From positions 186,001 through 250,000 of the forward strand of contig NZ_FQVP01000001.1 in assembly GCF_900129395.1 (NCBI RefSeq): a stretch of DNA of 64,000 bases, read 5' to 3'. The notes under the pieces were generated by a model that saw only the letters and a program-made list of their open reading frames with translations, was not told the DNA's origin and searched no databases. Below are positions 25,035-32,416 of this stretch, one piece after another; positions within the stretch are counted from its first letter, which is position 1; every line of letters starts with the position of its first letter. Both the position numbers and the translations under genes were made by a program. This DNA comes from Pseudosulfitobacter pseudonitzschiae (GTDB lineage Bacteria; Pseudomonadota; Alphaproteobacteria; Rhodobacterales; Rhodobacteraceae).

Positions 25035-25307
25035 ATGTTTTCAAAGATCGTGGCAGGGCTTGCCGATCTGGATGATGCCGGTGTCGATGGCGATGCGGCG
25101 GCGCGGGCGGGGTTTCTGGAATGGGTGTTCACCCTGCCGCAGGATGTGCGGCCCCGGCAGGCGGCCCAGGATGTGCTGTCGCATTGGGAGGATGAGAATC
25201 CAGGACCTGCGGTCAGCGCCTTTCGCGACCATTTGAAAGCGGCGACACGCTATATGCCGACCCCACAGCGCCGTGGCGGTGCCGCAGGGCGACGGGTGGT
25301 GCACTAG
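25035..25307 (+). CDS. Small hypothetical protein under cobalamin riboswitch
   Basis: 90 residues from ATG at 25035, preceded by GGGAAAGGGCAAAG. It is predicted helical: FSKIVAGLADLDDAGVDGDA, AARAGFLEWVFTLPQDVRP, AAQDVLSHWE. There is no signal peptide, membrane helix or metal motif. It is the only gene between the riboswitch and a terminator at 25317-25363, so the riboswitch appears to control this gene alone. Its family is not recognised; a role in B12 or cobalt metabolism is inference from the switch. Confidence 0.7.
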   Translation: MFSKIVAGLADLDDAGVDGDAAARAGFLEWVFTLPQDVRPRQAAQDVLSHWEDENPGPAVSAFRDHLKAATRYMPTPQRRGGAAGRRVVH

Positions 25308-25316
25308 GCGGTTTGC

Positions 25317-25363
25317 CACTGCGTAACCCTCACCTGTTGTCAGCGTGAGCCAGCAGTGCTTTT
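25317..25363 (+). terminator. Probable terminator after riboswitch-controlled gene
   Basis: CACTGC (25317-25322) pairs with GCAGTG (25353-25358), with an inner CTCAC/GTGAG stem, followed by CTTTT. Confidence 0.6.
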
Positions 25364-25725
25364 CGACAAGCGTTTTGGTTGGGCAAACCGATCGACAGGT
25401 CTGCTCTCCTTGGGGCTGAAAGCAGCCCTTCGTGCGATCTGCACTGAATGTCCGGTTCGAGTCCAGAGTGACCTTGCAACTGAGGGCAGAGCCCGACCGC
25501 GGGTGGGCATCACGACGCCGGTAGATGCCACTTTATTTCTAATCTTTGGCGTGTGGGTGATGAACTGCAAGACGGTGAGGAAGCGCCCGCCCATGGGGCG
25601 GTCGGGCGCTGCCCGGCGGTGCTGCGCACCTTGAATCCGGGCTTTGGTGGGTGACAGCTGCGTCCCGAACAGCGGCCAATCGCGCCCCGCGCAGGCGCCA
25701 CATTCCGAAAACCCCCGCAAAACAT
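25364..25725. other. Non-coding stretch with open frames on both strands
   Basis: Open frames exist on both strands but none has a ribosome-binding site or protein-like composition. The segment around 25560-25660 has the look of a Rhodobacterales intergenic repeat, but there is no second copy in this window. Confidence 0.4.
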
Positions 25726-25760
25726 AAAAAAACGGCGGCCCCGGGAGGATGGGACCGCCG
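25726..25760 (-). terminator. Terminator ending the CcsR-like array, itself a motif hairpin
   Basis: On the minus strand CGGCGG (25760-25755) pairs with CCGCCG (25738-25733) around a loop containing ATCCTCCC, followed by seven T (25732-25726). The last hairpin of the array therefore doubles as a rho-independent terminator. Confidence 0.9.
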
Positions 25761-25767
25761 CCTTTGC

Positions 25768-25842
25768 AATTGTCGGAACCAGGGAGGAGGAGAGGCCCGA
25801 CAATTTTAGGGTGCGACGGGATCTGGGAGGAGAGACCGCCGC
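25768..25842 (-). ncRNA. CcsR-like sRNA unit IV
   Basis: Two motif hairpins. One is at 25842-25813 (GCGGCGG with GCGACGG-complement, one mismatch, loop containing TCTCCTCCC). The other is at 25805-25768 with a 9-bp stem AATTGTCGG/CCGACAATT and loop containing CCTCCTCCC. Unlike the other units it has no C4G/CG4 spacer hairpin between them. Confidence 0.7.
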
Positions 25843-25851
25843 GTATTTTCA

Positions 25852-25948
25852 CCACCGGGCCAGGGAGGAGGAGAGGCCAAGTGGCGATCCGTATCCCCGT
25901 TTGACCGGGGTAGAAGGTGCGGCGGCACTTGGGAGGAAGGGCCGCCGC
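25852..25948 (-). ncRNA. CcsR-like sRNA unit III
   Basis: A hairpin at 25948-25919 with a perfect 8-bp stem GCGGCGGC/GCCGCCGC and loop CCTTCCTCCCAAGT. Then a spacer hairpin TACCCCG-GTCAAA-CGGGGAT (25912-25893). Then a hairpin at 25884-25852 with CCAC/GTGG and GGCC/GGCC stems and loop TCTCCTCCTCCCT. Confidence 0.75.
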
Positions 25949-25956
25949 CTAGTTCA

Positions 25957-26058
25957 CCACCGGGTCAGGGAGGAGGAGAGACCCAAGTGGCGATCCGTAC
26001 CCCCGTTTGACCGGGGTATCTTGTGCGACGACACCTGAGGGAGGAGCGGTGCCGTCGC
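25957..26058 (-). ncRNA. CcsR-like sRNA unit II
   Basis: A hairpin at 26058-26025 (GCGACG and CACC stems, loop GCTCCTCCCTCA). Then a spacer hairpin CCCCG/CGGGG near 26018-25999. Then a hairpin at 25990-25957 (CCAC/GTGG plus GGGTC/GACCC, loop TCTCCTCCTCCCT). It is very similar to unit III, about 107 bases away. Confidence 0.75.
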
Positions 26059-26066
26059 GTTAGTCA

Positions 26067-26168
26067 CTGCGCAGGTCAGGGAGGAGGAGAGACCGGCAGC
26101 GATGTCGTATCCCCGTTTGATCGGGGAAAAGGTGCGGCGGCATCAGGGAGGAGGAGAGATACCGCCGC
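26067..26168 (-). ncRNA. CcsR-like sRNA unit I
   Basis: A hairpin at 26168-26134 (GCGGCGG/CCGCCGC plus ATC/GAT, loop TCTCCTCCTCCCT). Then a spacer hairpin TCCCCG/CGGGGA (26127-26110). Then a hairpin at 26099-26067 (GGTC/GACC and CTGC/GCAG stems, loop TCTCCTCCTCCCT). In R. sphaeroides CcsR RNAs also have two hairpins with CCUCCUCCC in the loops. Confidence 0.75.
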
Positions 26169-26179
26169 GTCGTGACGGA

Positions 26180-26203
26180 CATTTCCGGGAGGAGGTGGAA
26201 ATG
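26180..26203 (-). ncRNA. Stop-proximal CCUCCUCCC hairpin of the array
   Basis: CATTTCC/GGAAATG forms a 7-bp stem with loop ACCTCCTCCC, starting 12 bases after the DUF1127 stop codon. It may mark the processing point between the mRNA and the sRNA units. Confidence 0.65.
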
Positions 26204-26214
26204 CCCGAACTCTA

Positions 26215-26442
26215 TTACTTGTCGCCGTAGGCTGCTTCGGCAGCGATGCGGCGGATTTGCGAGCGGTGCAGGCCGAGATCAGCGAGATCGCGATCACCCA
26301 AGCCAGCCAGCTCGTTGAATGTTTTGCGGTAGACGGCGCGTTTTGCCTGGCGTGCTGCCGCGGCATCCAGGATGCGGGCTGTGGTCGCCAAAAGACGCTC
26401 TGTCAGGCTGGTGTATGTTGTTGTCTGGTTCAGATAGGCCAT
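26215..26442 (-). CDS. Small DUF1127 (YjiS-like) protein, CcaF1-type
   Basis: 75 residues from ATG at 26442 (MAYLNQTTTYTSLTERLLAT). The C-terminal DUF1127 segment is YRKTFNELAGLGDRDLADLG followed by LHRSQIRRIAAEAAYGDK. It is an arginine-rich small protein of the kind that binds RNA; in R. sphaeroides the homologue upstream of CcsR1-4 (CcaF1, RSP_6037) affects RNA maturation and turnover. The same layout here, with the hairpin array directly downstream on the same strand, supports orthology of the locus. The long frame upstream of 26442 is not coding. Transcription starts in the region shared with apbC. Confidence 0.88.
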   Translation of the reverse strand: MAYLNQTTTYTSLTERLLATTARILDAAAARQAKRAVYRKTFNELAGLGDRDLADLGLHRSQIRRIAAEAAYGDK

Positions 26443-26673
26443 GTTCGTCGGTGCCTCGGATGTGTGTTTCGTGTTCGTTTGTGTTCGTGTTGACCTCAAT
26501 TTAGTGAAATGCTGCGTCTGCACAATAGACGTATCAACATTGCTGCCATGCAGCAAATGCATAGGGGTCACTGACCTATTTTTGCAAAGCGCCCAAGCCT
26601 TGTGCAAACCGCCGTTAGGGGTTGCACCTGCGGCGGCAACTGCCACAACAATGGCTGTGGAAAGAGGTATTAC

Positions 26674-27750
26674 ATGACACTTACAAACGATCTGATCACC
26701 GCCGCGCTGAAACGAGTCGCCTTGCCCGATGGCGGCGACCTGATCAGCCGCGATTTGATTCGTGCCATTCAGATCGACGGCGCCGCCGTGCGATTTGTCA
26801 TCGAGGCCCCGACGCCAGAGGCGGCGCAGGCCATGGGCGCGGTGCGCGAGGCGGCGCAGGCGGCCGTGGCGGCCATACCGGGCGTGGACAGCGTTCAGGT
26901 GGCGCTGACGGCGCATGGCCCTGCCGCGAAACCGTCGACCCCGCCGCCCAGCCTGAAAATCGGCGGCCACCCCAAGCCGCAGGATGGCCCGACCAAGCCC
27001 TCGGGGGTTCAGCGCATCCTGGCCATCGGGTCCGGCAAGGGCGGGGTGGGCAAATCGACCGTTTCGTCAAACCTGGCGGTGGCGCTGGCCAGACAGGGCC
27101 GCAAGGTCGGCCTGTTGGACGCGGACATCTATGGCCCGTCACAGCCGCGCATGATGGGCGTGAACAAACGCCCCGCGTCGCCTGACGGCAAGACGATCAT
27201 CCCGCTGCACGCCCATGGCGTCACGCTGATGTCCATCGGTTTCATGATGGAAGAGGGCAAGGCCGTGGTCTGGCGGGGGCCGATGCTGATGGGCGCGCTG
27301 CAACAGATGCTGGGGCAGGTGCAGTGGGGCGAGCTGGACGTGCTGCTGGTCGACCTGCCGCCGGGTACGGGCGATGTGCAGCTGACGCTGTGTACCAAAT
27401 CCGAACTGACGGGGGCCATCGTGGTCAGCACACCGCAGGATGTGGCGCTGATTGATGCGCGCAAGGCGCTGGATATGTTCAAGACGCTGAAAACGCCGGT
27501 GCTGGGCCTGATCGAGAACATGTCGATGTTCATCTGCCCCGATTGCGGCGCGCAGCACGAGATCTTTGGCACCGGCGGCGTGGCGGCCGAGGCGCAGAAG
27601 ATGGGGGTTCCTTTGCTGGGGGCCTTGCCGATTGATCTGGAAACGCGGCTGGCGGGCGACAACGGCACGCCGGTGGCGGCAGGCGACGGGCCGATGGCGC
27701 AGGCCTATGCCAAAATTGCCAAGGGGCTGATCGACGGCGGTATGGCCTGA
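26674..27750 (+). CDS. apbC: Mrp/NBP35-family iron-sulfur carrier ATPase
   Basis: 358 residues from ATG at 26674. Residues 1-80 are a MIP18-like (DUF59) domain. After a proline-rich linker comes the deviant Walker [21 protein letters not shown] (118-137). [14 protein letters not shown] and [13 protein letters not shown] follow, and MFICPDCG carries the CxxC that binds a bridging Fe-S cluster in a dimer. It delivers Fe-S clusters to target proteins in the cytosol. It is divergent from the DUF1127 gene; its 3' end overlaps the minus-strand gene that ends at 27705. Confidence 0.94.
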   Translation: MTLTNDLITAALKRVALPDGGDLISRDLIRAIQIDGAAVRFVIEAPTPEAAQAMGAVREAAQAAVAAIPGVDSVQVALTAHGPAAKPSTPPPSLKIGGHPKPQDGPTKPSGVQRILAIGSGKGGVGKSTVSSNLAVALARQGRKVGLLDADIYGPSQPRMMGVNKRPASPDGKTIIPLHAHGVTLMSIGFMMEEGKAVVWRGPMLMGALQQMLGQVQWGELDVLLVDLPPGTGDVQLTLCTKSELTGAIVVSTPQDVALIDARKALDMFKTLKTPVLGLIENMSMFICPDCGAQHEIFGTGGVAAEAQKMGVPLLGALPIDLETRLAGDNGTPVAAGDGPMAQAYAKIAKGLIDGGMA

Positions 27751-28052
27751 GGGCGCCTCAGTCTGATGTGTTCAGGCTGATGGGCGGTGTGTCTGTATAT
27801 ATAGACACGCCGCGCCCAGCACAGCGCAGCAATCAGCGCATAAACCGCCGAGGCCATCACGGCCCCGACCACGACCCCGGCCCAATATTTTTGAGGCGGG
27901 GGCAGTGGCACTTCGACGGTGTAAATCAGCGCAGGCACCAGACCCGCCACCAGAAACAGCGGCAACAGCACGCCCGCCACGAACAGCGCCTGCGTCGCCA
28001 GCGCGCGCAGGGCGTCAGTCCAGATGGCAAGGGCGGCGCGCAGGGATGTCAT
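27705..28052 (-). CDS. Small two-helix membrane protein
   Basis: 115 residues from ATG at 28052; a GTG five codons upstream at 28067 is an alternative. Two hydrophobic helices are clear: [20 protein letters not shown] and [20 protein letters not shown], followed by a basic tail. The last 15 codons are antisense to the end of apbC, so the C-terminus may be loosely constrained. No family is recognised. Its promoter region coincides with the phased GGGA array at 28094-28159. Confidence 0.6.
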   Translation of the reverse strand: MTSLRAALAIWTDALRALATQALFVAGVLLPLFLVAGLVPALIYTVEVPLPPPQKYWAGVVVGAVMASAVYALIAALCWARRVYIYRHTAHQPEHIRLRRPQAIPPSISPLAILA

Positions 28053-28093
28053 GGGTGCGACGTTCACCTGATCCGCAGTTCATGTGCAAGACG

Positions 28094-28159
28094 CGGGATT
28101 TCATGGGATCGGCGCGGGCTGGCGCGGGAGGTGTGGGAAATCATGGGACGGGATTGGGA
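28094..28159 (+). promoter_or_regulatory. Helically phased YGGG(A) repeats, MraZ-box-like array
   Basis: CGGGA 28094, TGGGA 28104, CGGGC 28115, CGGGA 28125, TGGGA 28134, TGGGA 28144 and TGGGA 28155 are spaced 9-11 bases apart. MraZ in other bacteria binds direct TGGGN-N5 repeats with 10-bp period near the dcw promoter. A further pair, TGGGA 28291 and TGGGC 28301, has the same spacing. Confidence 0.5.
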
Positions 28160-28176
28160 AATGACCTCTGAAATCC

Positions 28177-28196
28177 GAATCACGGGGCCGTGATTC
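28177..28196. repeat. 9-bp inverted repeat in the dcw leader
   Basis: GAATCACGG and CCGTGATTC are perfect inverted arms with a two-base centre. No T-run follows on either side. Confidence 0.55.
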
Positions 28197-28275
28197 CGGG
28201 ATTTGGGACCGATTCCGGGCGGATCTCTGAAAATCACTTGAGAACATAAGGGAAACATGGGATATCTTTGCTCCC

Positions 28276-28284
28276 TGTGGATAA
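28276..28284 (-). promoter_or_regulatory. Consensus DnaA box
   Basis: TGTGGATAA is the exact reverse complement of the high-affinity DnaA box TTATCCACA. Confidence 0.55.
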
Positions 28285-28387
28285 GTTTTTTGGGAAATTA
28301 TGGGCGGCTGATTTTAGGCTCACACTCGCACAAGATGTTGTGTTCGACCCGTTATCTCGAACAAATTAAGCCAAAATCCGCCGATTT

Positions 28388-28396
28388 TTATCCACA
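28388..28396 (+). promoter_or_regulatory. Consensus DnaA box
   Basis: TTATCCACA matches the high-affinity DnaA box exactly. It lies in an AT-rich stretch (28280-28470) of the dcw leader. Confidence 0.55.
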
Positions 28397-28499
28397 ATAT
28401 GTTGTGTATAACGTGACGCTCGGACAACAATTTGTGGCTGGGTCCCATAAAAAACTATTGCCGCCCATGAATTCCCATGCGATCACTTGTTCATCGGAT

Positions 28500-28706
28500 G
28501 AGAACGAGACACGGGGCACCAAACGACCCCACGCAGACAAACAAGACTCTAGCAGGTTTCATACAGGCACCTCGCTTTCATCAGACCAAAGATCCGGCGC
28601 GCGAGCGAGCAGACATCCCCCCAGGTGGCGCGCGCAGCTGGACATCCCGCCCAGCGGGACAAGGCGGCGGGTTGATCAGTGGCAGCAGATCAACCCGCCG
28701 TTTTTA
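28500..28706 (+). ncRNA. UpsM-like leader RNA of the dcw cluster
   Basis: About 200 bases of untranslated sequence end in a strong terminator 90 bases before mraZ. In R. sphaeroides the dcw 5' leader yields the abundant sRNA UpsM (about 206 nt) by partial termination at such a hairpin and RNase E cleavage. No coding ORF is credible here. The 5' end at 28500 is an estimate; the 3' end is set by the terminator. Confidence 0.6.
28665..28706 (+). terminator. Strong terminator upstream of mraZ
   Basis: CGGCGGGTTGATC-type arm (28665-28677) pairs with GATCAACCCGCCG (28688-28700) around AGTGGCAGCA, followed by TTTTTATTT. It would stop most dcw transcription unless bypassed. Confidence 0.9.
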
Positions 28707-28795
28707 TTTCAAGCACTGGGGGCGGCATTCGCGGGGGCGCGAGACACACAAAGCCCGAACCATAACGGGCGCAATATTGGGACGGACCAGGCCAG

Positions 28796-29287
28796 ATGGC
28801 ACGCAGGTTCAGAGGCGAAAGCGACCACAAGGTGGACGCAAAGGGCAGGGTGTCAATCCCGGCCTCGTTTCGCCGTGTGATCGAAGGGTCCGATCCTGAC
28901 TGGAAAGAAGGCCTGCCGCCCCGCATCATCATCGTTTATGGCGGCAAGACCCGCGATTACCTCGAAGGGTTCACCATCGAGGCCATGGATGAGGTTGACG
29001 AGAAGATCTCGAAACACCCGCGCGGTTCGGCCAAGCGCAAGGCGATGGAGCGTCTGTATTCGACGCAAGCCATCGAAACCGTGGTGGATGAGACGGGCCG
29101 CATCGTCCTGTCGGCAAAGCTGCGCGAAAAGATCGGCCTGACCGACATGGCCCGCTTTGCCGCCTCGGGTGATACCTTTGAAATCTGGAACCCGGAGACC
29201 TTTGACGCGGTCCATGACGACCTTGAGGGCGACGGCTATGACCCGGACCTTGACCCGTCCGTCTACCTGGACGGGGAGCTGGACTGA
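28796..29287 (+). CDS. mraZ: Transcriptional regulator / cell division protein MraZ
   Basis: 163 residues with two SpoVT/AbrB-like DNA-binding repeats: [20 protein letters not shown] (3-22) with ASFRR, and [20 protein letters not shown] in the second half. MraZ forms a ring-shaped oligomer, binds phased GGGA-type repeats and represses the dcw cluster. Candidate sites lie in the leader (28094-28159 and 28291-28305). First gene of the dcw cluster; rsmH follows after two bases. Confidence 0.95.
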   Translation: MARRFRGESDHKVDAKGRVSIPASFRRVIEGSDPDWKEGLPPRIIIVYGGKTRDYLEGFTIEAMDEVDEKISKHPRGSAKRKAMERLYSTQAIETVVDETGRIVLSAKLREKIGLTDMARFAASGDTFEIWNPETFDAVHDDLEGDGYDPDLDPSVYLDGELD

Positions 29288-29289
29288 TC

Positions 29290-30264
29290 ATGGCTGGGGG
29301 GCCACATATTCCGGTTCTGATCAACGCCATCCTGCGCCACTGCGCGCCCATTACGGGGACATGGCTGGACGGAACCTTTGGCGCGGGCGGCTATACCCGT
29401 GCGCTGCTTGAGGCGGGCGCTGATCGCGTGATTGCCGTGGACCGTGACCCGCTGGCCTTCGAGATGGCGGCGGGCTGGGCGGGCGACTATGGCGACCGGA
29501 TCGTCATGCAGCAGGGCGTGTTTTCGAAACTGGACGAATATGTACAGGATCTGGACGGTGTTGTACTGGATCTGGGCGTCAGCTCGATGCAGCTGGACCT
29601 GGCCGAGCGCGGCTTTTCCTTCATGCGCGACGGGCCGCTGGACATGCGGATGAGCCAGGACGGGCCGTCGGCGGCCGATCTGGTCAACAACGCGGACGAG
29701 GCGGTGCTGGCCAATATCCTGTTTCACTACGGCGAGGAGCGCGCCAGCCGTCGCATCGCCAAGGCGATTGTGCGCGAGCGTGGCATCGCGCCGATCACCA
29801 CGACCCTGCGTCTGGCGAAGATCGTCGAATCCTGCCTGCCACGGTCCAAGCCGAACCAGTCGCACCCCGCCACCCGCAGCTTTCAGGCGCTGCGCATCGC
29901 GGTGAATGACGAATATGGCGAGCTTTATCAGGGGCTTATGGCGGCCGAGCGGGCGTTGAAACCCGGCGGGCAACTGGCTGTGGTCACGTTTCATTCGGTC
30001 GAGGACCGCATGGTCAAACGCTTTTTGACCGCACGCACCGGCAGTCAGGCCAACGCCAACCGCTATGCCCCCGAGGCCGAGGCGCAAGCCGCGCAATTTA
30101 CCCAGAAGACCCGCAAGGCCATTGCCGCGGACGCCGACGAGGTGGACGCCAACCCGCGCGCGCGGTCGGCCAAGCTGCGGGTGGCGACGCGCACCGAGGT
30201 TCCCGCAGGTCAGATTGACGCAAAATCCATAGGTATGCCGCATACGGCTGGAGTGTTCGAATAA
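29290..30264 (+). CDS. rsmH: 16S rRNA (cytosine1402-N4)-methyltransferase RsmH
   Basis: 324 residues. The N-terminal start [12 protein letters not shown], the SAM-binding block [20 protein letters not shown] (about 24-43) and [12 protein letters not shown], then [20 protein letters not shown] and [10 protein letters not shown], the [17 protein letters not shown] segment and [15 protein letters not shown] are all canonical. It methylates N4 of C1402 in 16S rRNA near the P site. It is between mraZ and ftsL with almost no spacing. Confidence 0.96.
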   Translation: MAGGPHIPVLINAILRHCAPITGTWLDGTFGAGGYTRALLEAGADRVIAVDRDPLAFEMAAGWAGDYGDRIVMQQGVFSKLDEYVQDLDGVVLDLGVSSMQLDLAERGFSFMRDGPLDMRMSQDGPSAADLVNNADEAVLANILFHYGEERASRRIAKAIVRERGIAPITTTLRLAKIVESCLPRSKPNQSHPATRSFQALRIAVNDEYGELYQGLMAAERALKPGGQLAVVTFHSVEDRMVKRFLTARTGSQANANRYAPEAEAQAAQFTQKTRKAIAADADEVDANPRARSAKLRVATRTEVPAGQIDAKSIGMPHTAGVFE

Positions 30265-30612
30265 ATGAGATCGGTTCTTTATATTCTGACAGTGATGACC
30301 GTGATCGGGTTGGCGTTCTGGGCCTACCGCGAGAATTACGCGACGCAAAAGGCCCTGTCCCAGACGGACAGGCTGCGCCACCAGATCCAGCAGTCCCATG
30401 CGCGGCTGGCCGTGTTGCGGGCCGAATGGGCCTATCTGAACCGTCCCGACCGCCTGCGCGATCTGGCGGATGTGAACTTTGACAGCCTCGGCCTGTTGCC
30501 GCTGGCGCCCGAGCAATTCGGCATGATTGATCAGGTCGCCTATCCGCCTGCGCCCGAATTCCTGCCCATCACCAACCCCGTGGATGTCTCGAACATGGAG
30601 GCAAGCGAATGA
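30265..30612 (+). CDS. ftsL: Cell division protein FtsL
   Basis: 115 residues. An N-terminal membrane helix (MRSVLYILTVMTVIGLAFWA) is followed by a periplasmic coiled coil (TQKALSQTDRLRHQIQQSHA, then RLAVLRAEWAYLNRPDRLRD) containing the alphaproteobacterial FtsL signature. FtsL joins FtsB and FtsQ in the divisome and activates FtsWI. It starts right after the rsmH stop; its stop overlaps the ftsI start (ATGA). Confidence 0.9.
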   Translation: MRSVLYILTVMTVIGLAFWAYRENYATQKALSQTDRLRHQIQQSHARLAVLRAEWAYLNRPDRLRDLADVNFDSLGLLPLAPEQFGMIDQVAYPPAPEFLPITNPVDVSNMEASE

Positions 30613-32399
30613 TCCGCGTCCCCCTGCGCCCGCTGGCGCGTATCCTGCCTGCCCGTGCGAACGGCGAAAACCCCGACGCGATCGAACGCGAGAACAAACG
30701 CATCCGCCACGAGGAAATGCGCGACCGGATGCGGGCGCGGGCCGAAAGCCGCCTGTTGATTCTGGGCATGTTCTTTGTCTGCGCCTTTGTCGTGGTGGGC
30801 GCGCGCATGGGGCTGTTGTCGATTTCCGAGCCGATGGAGCCGCGCACCTATGCGCCGGGGGCGTCCATTTCCGCCGCCCGTGCCGACATTGTCGACCGCA
30901 ACGGCGCGCTCTTGGCGACCAACTTCGAGACCCACGCGCTTTATGCGCAGCCGACGCACATGATCGACCCGGTCGCCGCCGCTGAAAAACTGGTGCAGAT
31001 CTTCCCGGATCTGGATCACGACCGGCTGGTCCGCGACTTTACCGGCAAGCGCAAGTTCCTGTGGATCAAGAAAACCATGAGCCCCGAGCAGATGCAGGCC
31101 GTGCACGAGATCGGCGATCCGGGCCTGATGTTCGGTCCGCGTGATATGCGGCTTTATCCCAACGGCACGCTGGCGGCCCATGTTCTGGGCGGCGCGTCCT
31201 TTGGCAAGGAAGGCGTCAGCGCCGCCGAGGTGATCGGCGTGGCCGGGGTCGAGAAATATTTCGACAACTATCTGCGCGATCCCGACAATGCGGGCAAACC
31301 GCTGACCCTGTCGCTGGACCTGACGGTTCAGGCCGCCGCCGAGCGCGTGCTGTGGGGCGGCATGAAGCTGATGAACGCCAAGGGCGCCACATCGGTTCTG
31401 ATGGACGTGCACACCGGCGAGGTGATCTCGGTCGTGTCCCTGCCGACCTTTGACCCCAACAACCGCCCGCGCCCCGCAATCGCGGGTGATCCGTCCGACA
31501 GCCCGCTGTACAACCGGTCGGTGCAGGGCGTGTACGAACTGGGTTCGGTGTTCAAGATTTTCGCAGCCGCGCAGGCCATCGATCTGGGGCTGGTCACCGC
31601 CGACACGATGATCGACACCACGCCGCCGATGCGGGTGGGTGGCTATCCCATCGGTGAATTCAACCGCAAGAACTATGGCGTGATCAGCGTCACCGATGTC
31701 ATCATGCATTCCTCAAACCGTGGGTCGGGCCGGTTGGCCTTGCAGATCGGTGCGGCGCGTCAGCAGGAATTCCTGAAGAAACTGGGTTTCTTCGAAGCGA
31801 CCCCCTTCGAAATTGTCGAAGCGGCCCAGGGCAAGCCGTTGCTGCCCAAGCAATGGACCGATCTGAGCGCGGTGACCGTTTCCTATGGCCACGGTCTGTC
31901 GACCTCGCCCATGCAGTTGGCCGCTGCCTATTCGGCGATTGCCAACGGTGGCTATATCGTCAAGCCGACGATCCTCAAGCAGGACGTGCGCAACCTTCAG
32001 GGCGAACGGGTGATGAGCGCCAAGGCCGCCGCTGATGCCCGCATGATGTTGCGCAAGGTGGTGACCGACGGCACTGCCAGCTTTGGCGAAGTGCCCGGCT
32101 ATGCGGTGGGTGGCAAGACCGGATCGGCGGACAAGCCCAACCCTCAGGGTGGCTATTACAAGGACCGCAACATCTCGACCTTTGCCAGCATGTTTCCGAC
32201 GAATGACCCGAAATACGTGCTGATCGTCTCGCTGGACGAGCCGGTGGAAACTTCGGGCGACAAGCCGCGTCGCACCGCCGGTTGGACCACCGTGCCCGTC
32301 GCCGCCGAGATGATCCGCCGTCTGGCGCCGTTGCTGGGTTTGAGACCAACCGTTGAACCGACCACACTGGCTGATATAACGCTGACCAGCAGCAACTAA
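30609..32399 (+). CDS. ftsI: Septal peptidoglycan transpeptidase FtsI (PBP3)
   Basis: 596 residues. An N-terminal cytoplasmic tail and membrane helix lie at about 48-70 (RLLILGMFFVCAFVVVGARM). The dimerisation domain begins with ADIVDRNGALLATNF (92-106). The penicillin-binding domain has SxxK at S313-K316 (GSVFKIF), SxN at 368-370 (HSSNRGSG) and KTG in VGGKTGSADKPN. It cross-links septal peptidoglycan together with FtsW (39939-41108). ATGA overlap with ftsL. Confidence 0.96.
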   Translation: MIRVPLRPLARILPARANGENPDAIERENKRIRHEEMRDRMRARAESRLLILGMFFVCAFVVVGARMGLLSISEPMEPRTYAPGASISAARADIVDRNGALLATNFETHALYAQPTHMIDPVAAAEKLVQIFPDLDHDRLVRDFTGKRKFLWIKKTMSPEQMQAVHEIGDPGLMFGPRDMRLYPNGTLAAHVLGGASFGKEGVSAAEVIGVAGVEKYFDNYLRDPDNAGKPLTLSLDLTVQAAAERVLWGGMKLMNAKGATSVLMDVHTGEVISVVSLPTFDPNNRPRPAIAGDPSDSPLYNRSVQGVYELGSVFKIFAAAQAIDLGLVTADTMIDTTPPMRVGGYPIGEFNRKNYGVISVTDVIMHSSNRGSGRLALQIGAARQQEFLKKLGFFEATPFEIVEAAQGKPLLPKQWTDLSAVTVSYGHGLSTSPMQLAAAYSAIANGGYIVKPTILKQDVRNLQGERVMSAKAAADARMMLRKVVTDGTASFGEVPGYAVGGKTGSADKPNPQGGYYKDRNISTFASMFPTNDPKYVLIVSLDEPVETSGDKPRRTAGWTTVPVAAEMIRRLAPLLGLRPTVEPTTLADITLTSSN

Positions 32400-32416
32400 G
32401 CCGAAAAGGCAACTCT

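Noticed and set aside
25340-25855. 171-codon minus-strand ORF and 92-codon plus-strand ORF over the same DNA
   Set aside because: They overlap each other and the sRNA terminator; likely intergenic repeat-type sequence.
25726-26210. Tandem repeats resembling a CRISPR array
   Set aside because: Period is about 107 bases with imperfect, structured repeats ending in a terminator; no 23-37 base identical repeats with unique spacers and no cas genes.
28270-28400. Chromosomal origin of replication
   Set aside because: Only two DnaA boxes and no typical origin neighbours; the position upstream of mraZ suits regulation better.
28257-28880. 207-codon ORF across the dcw leader
   Set aside because: It spans DnaA boxes, the terminator and the start of mraZ; composition is not protein-like.
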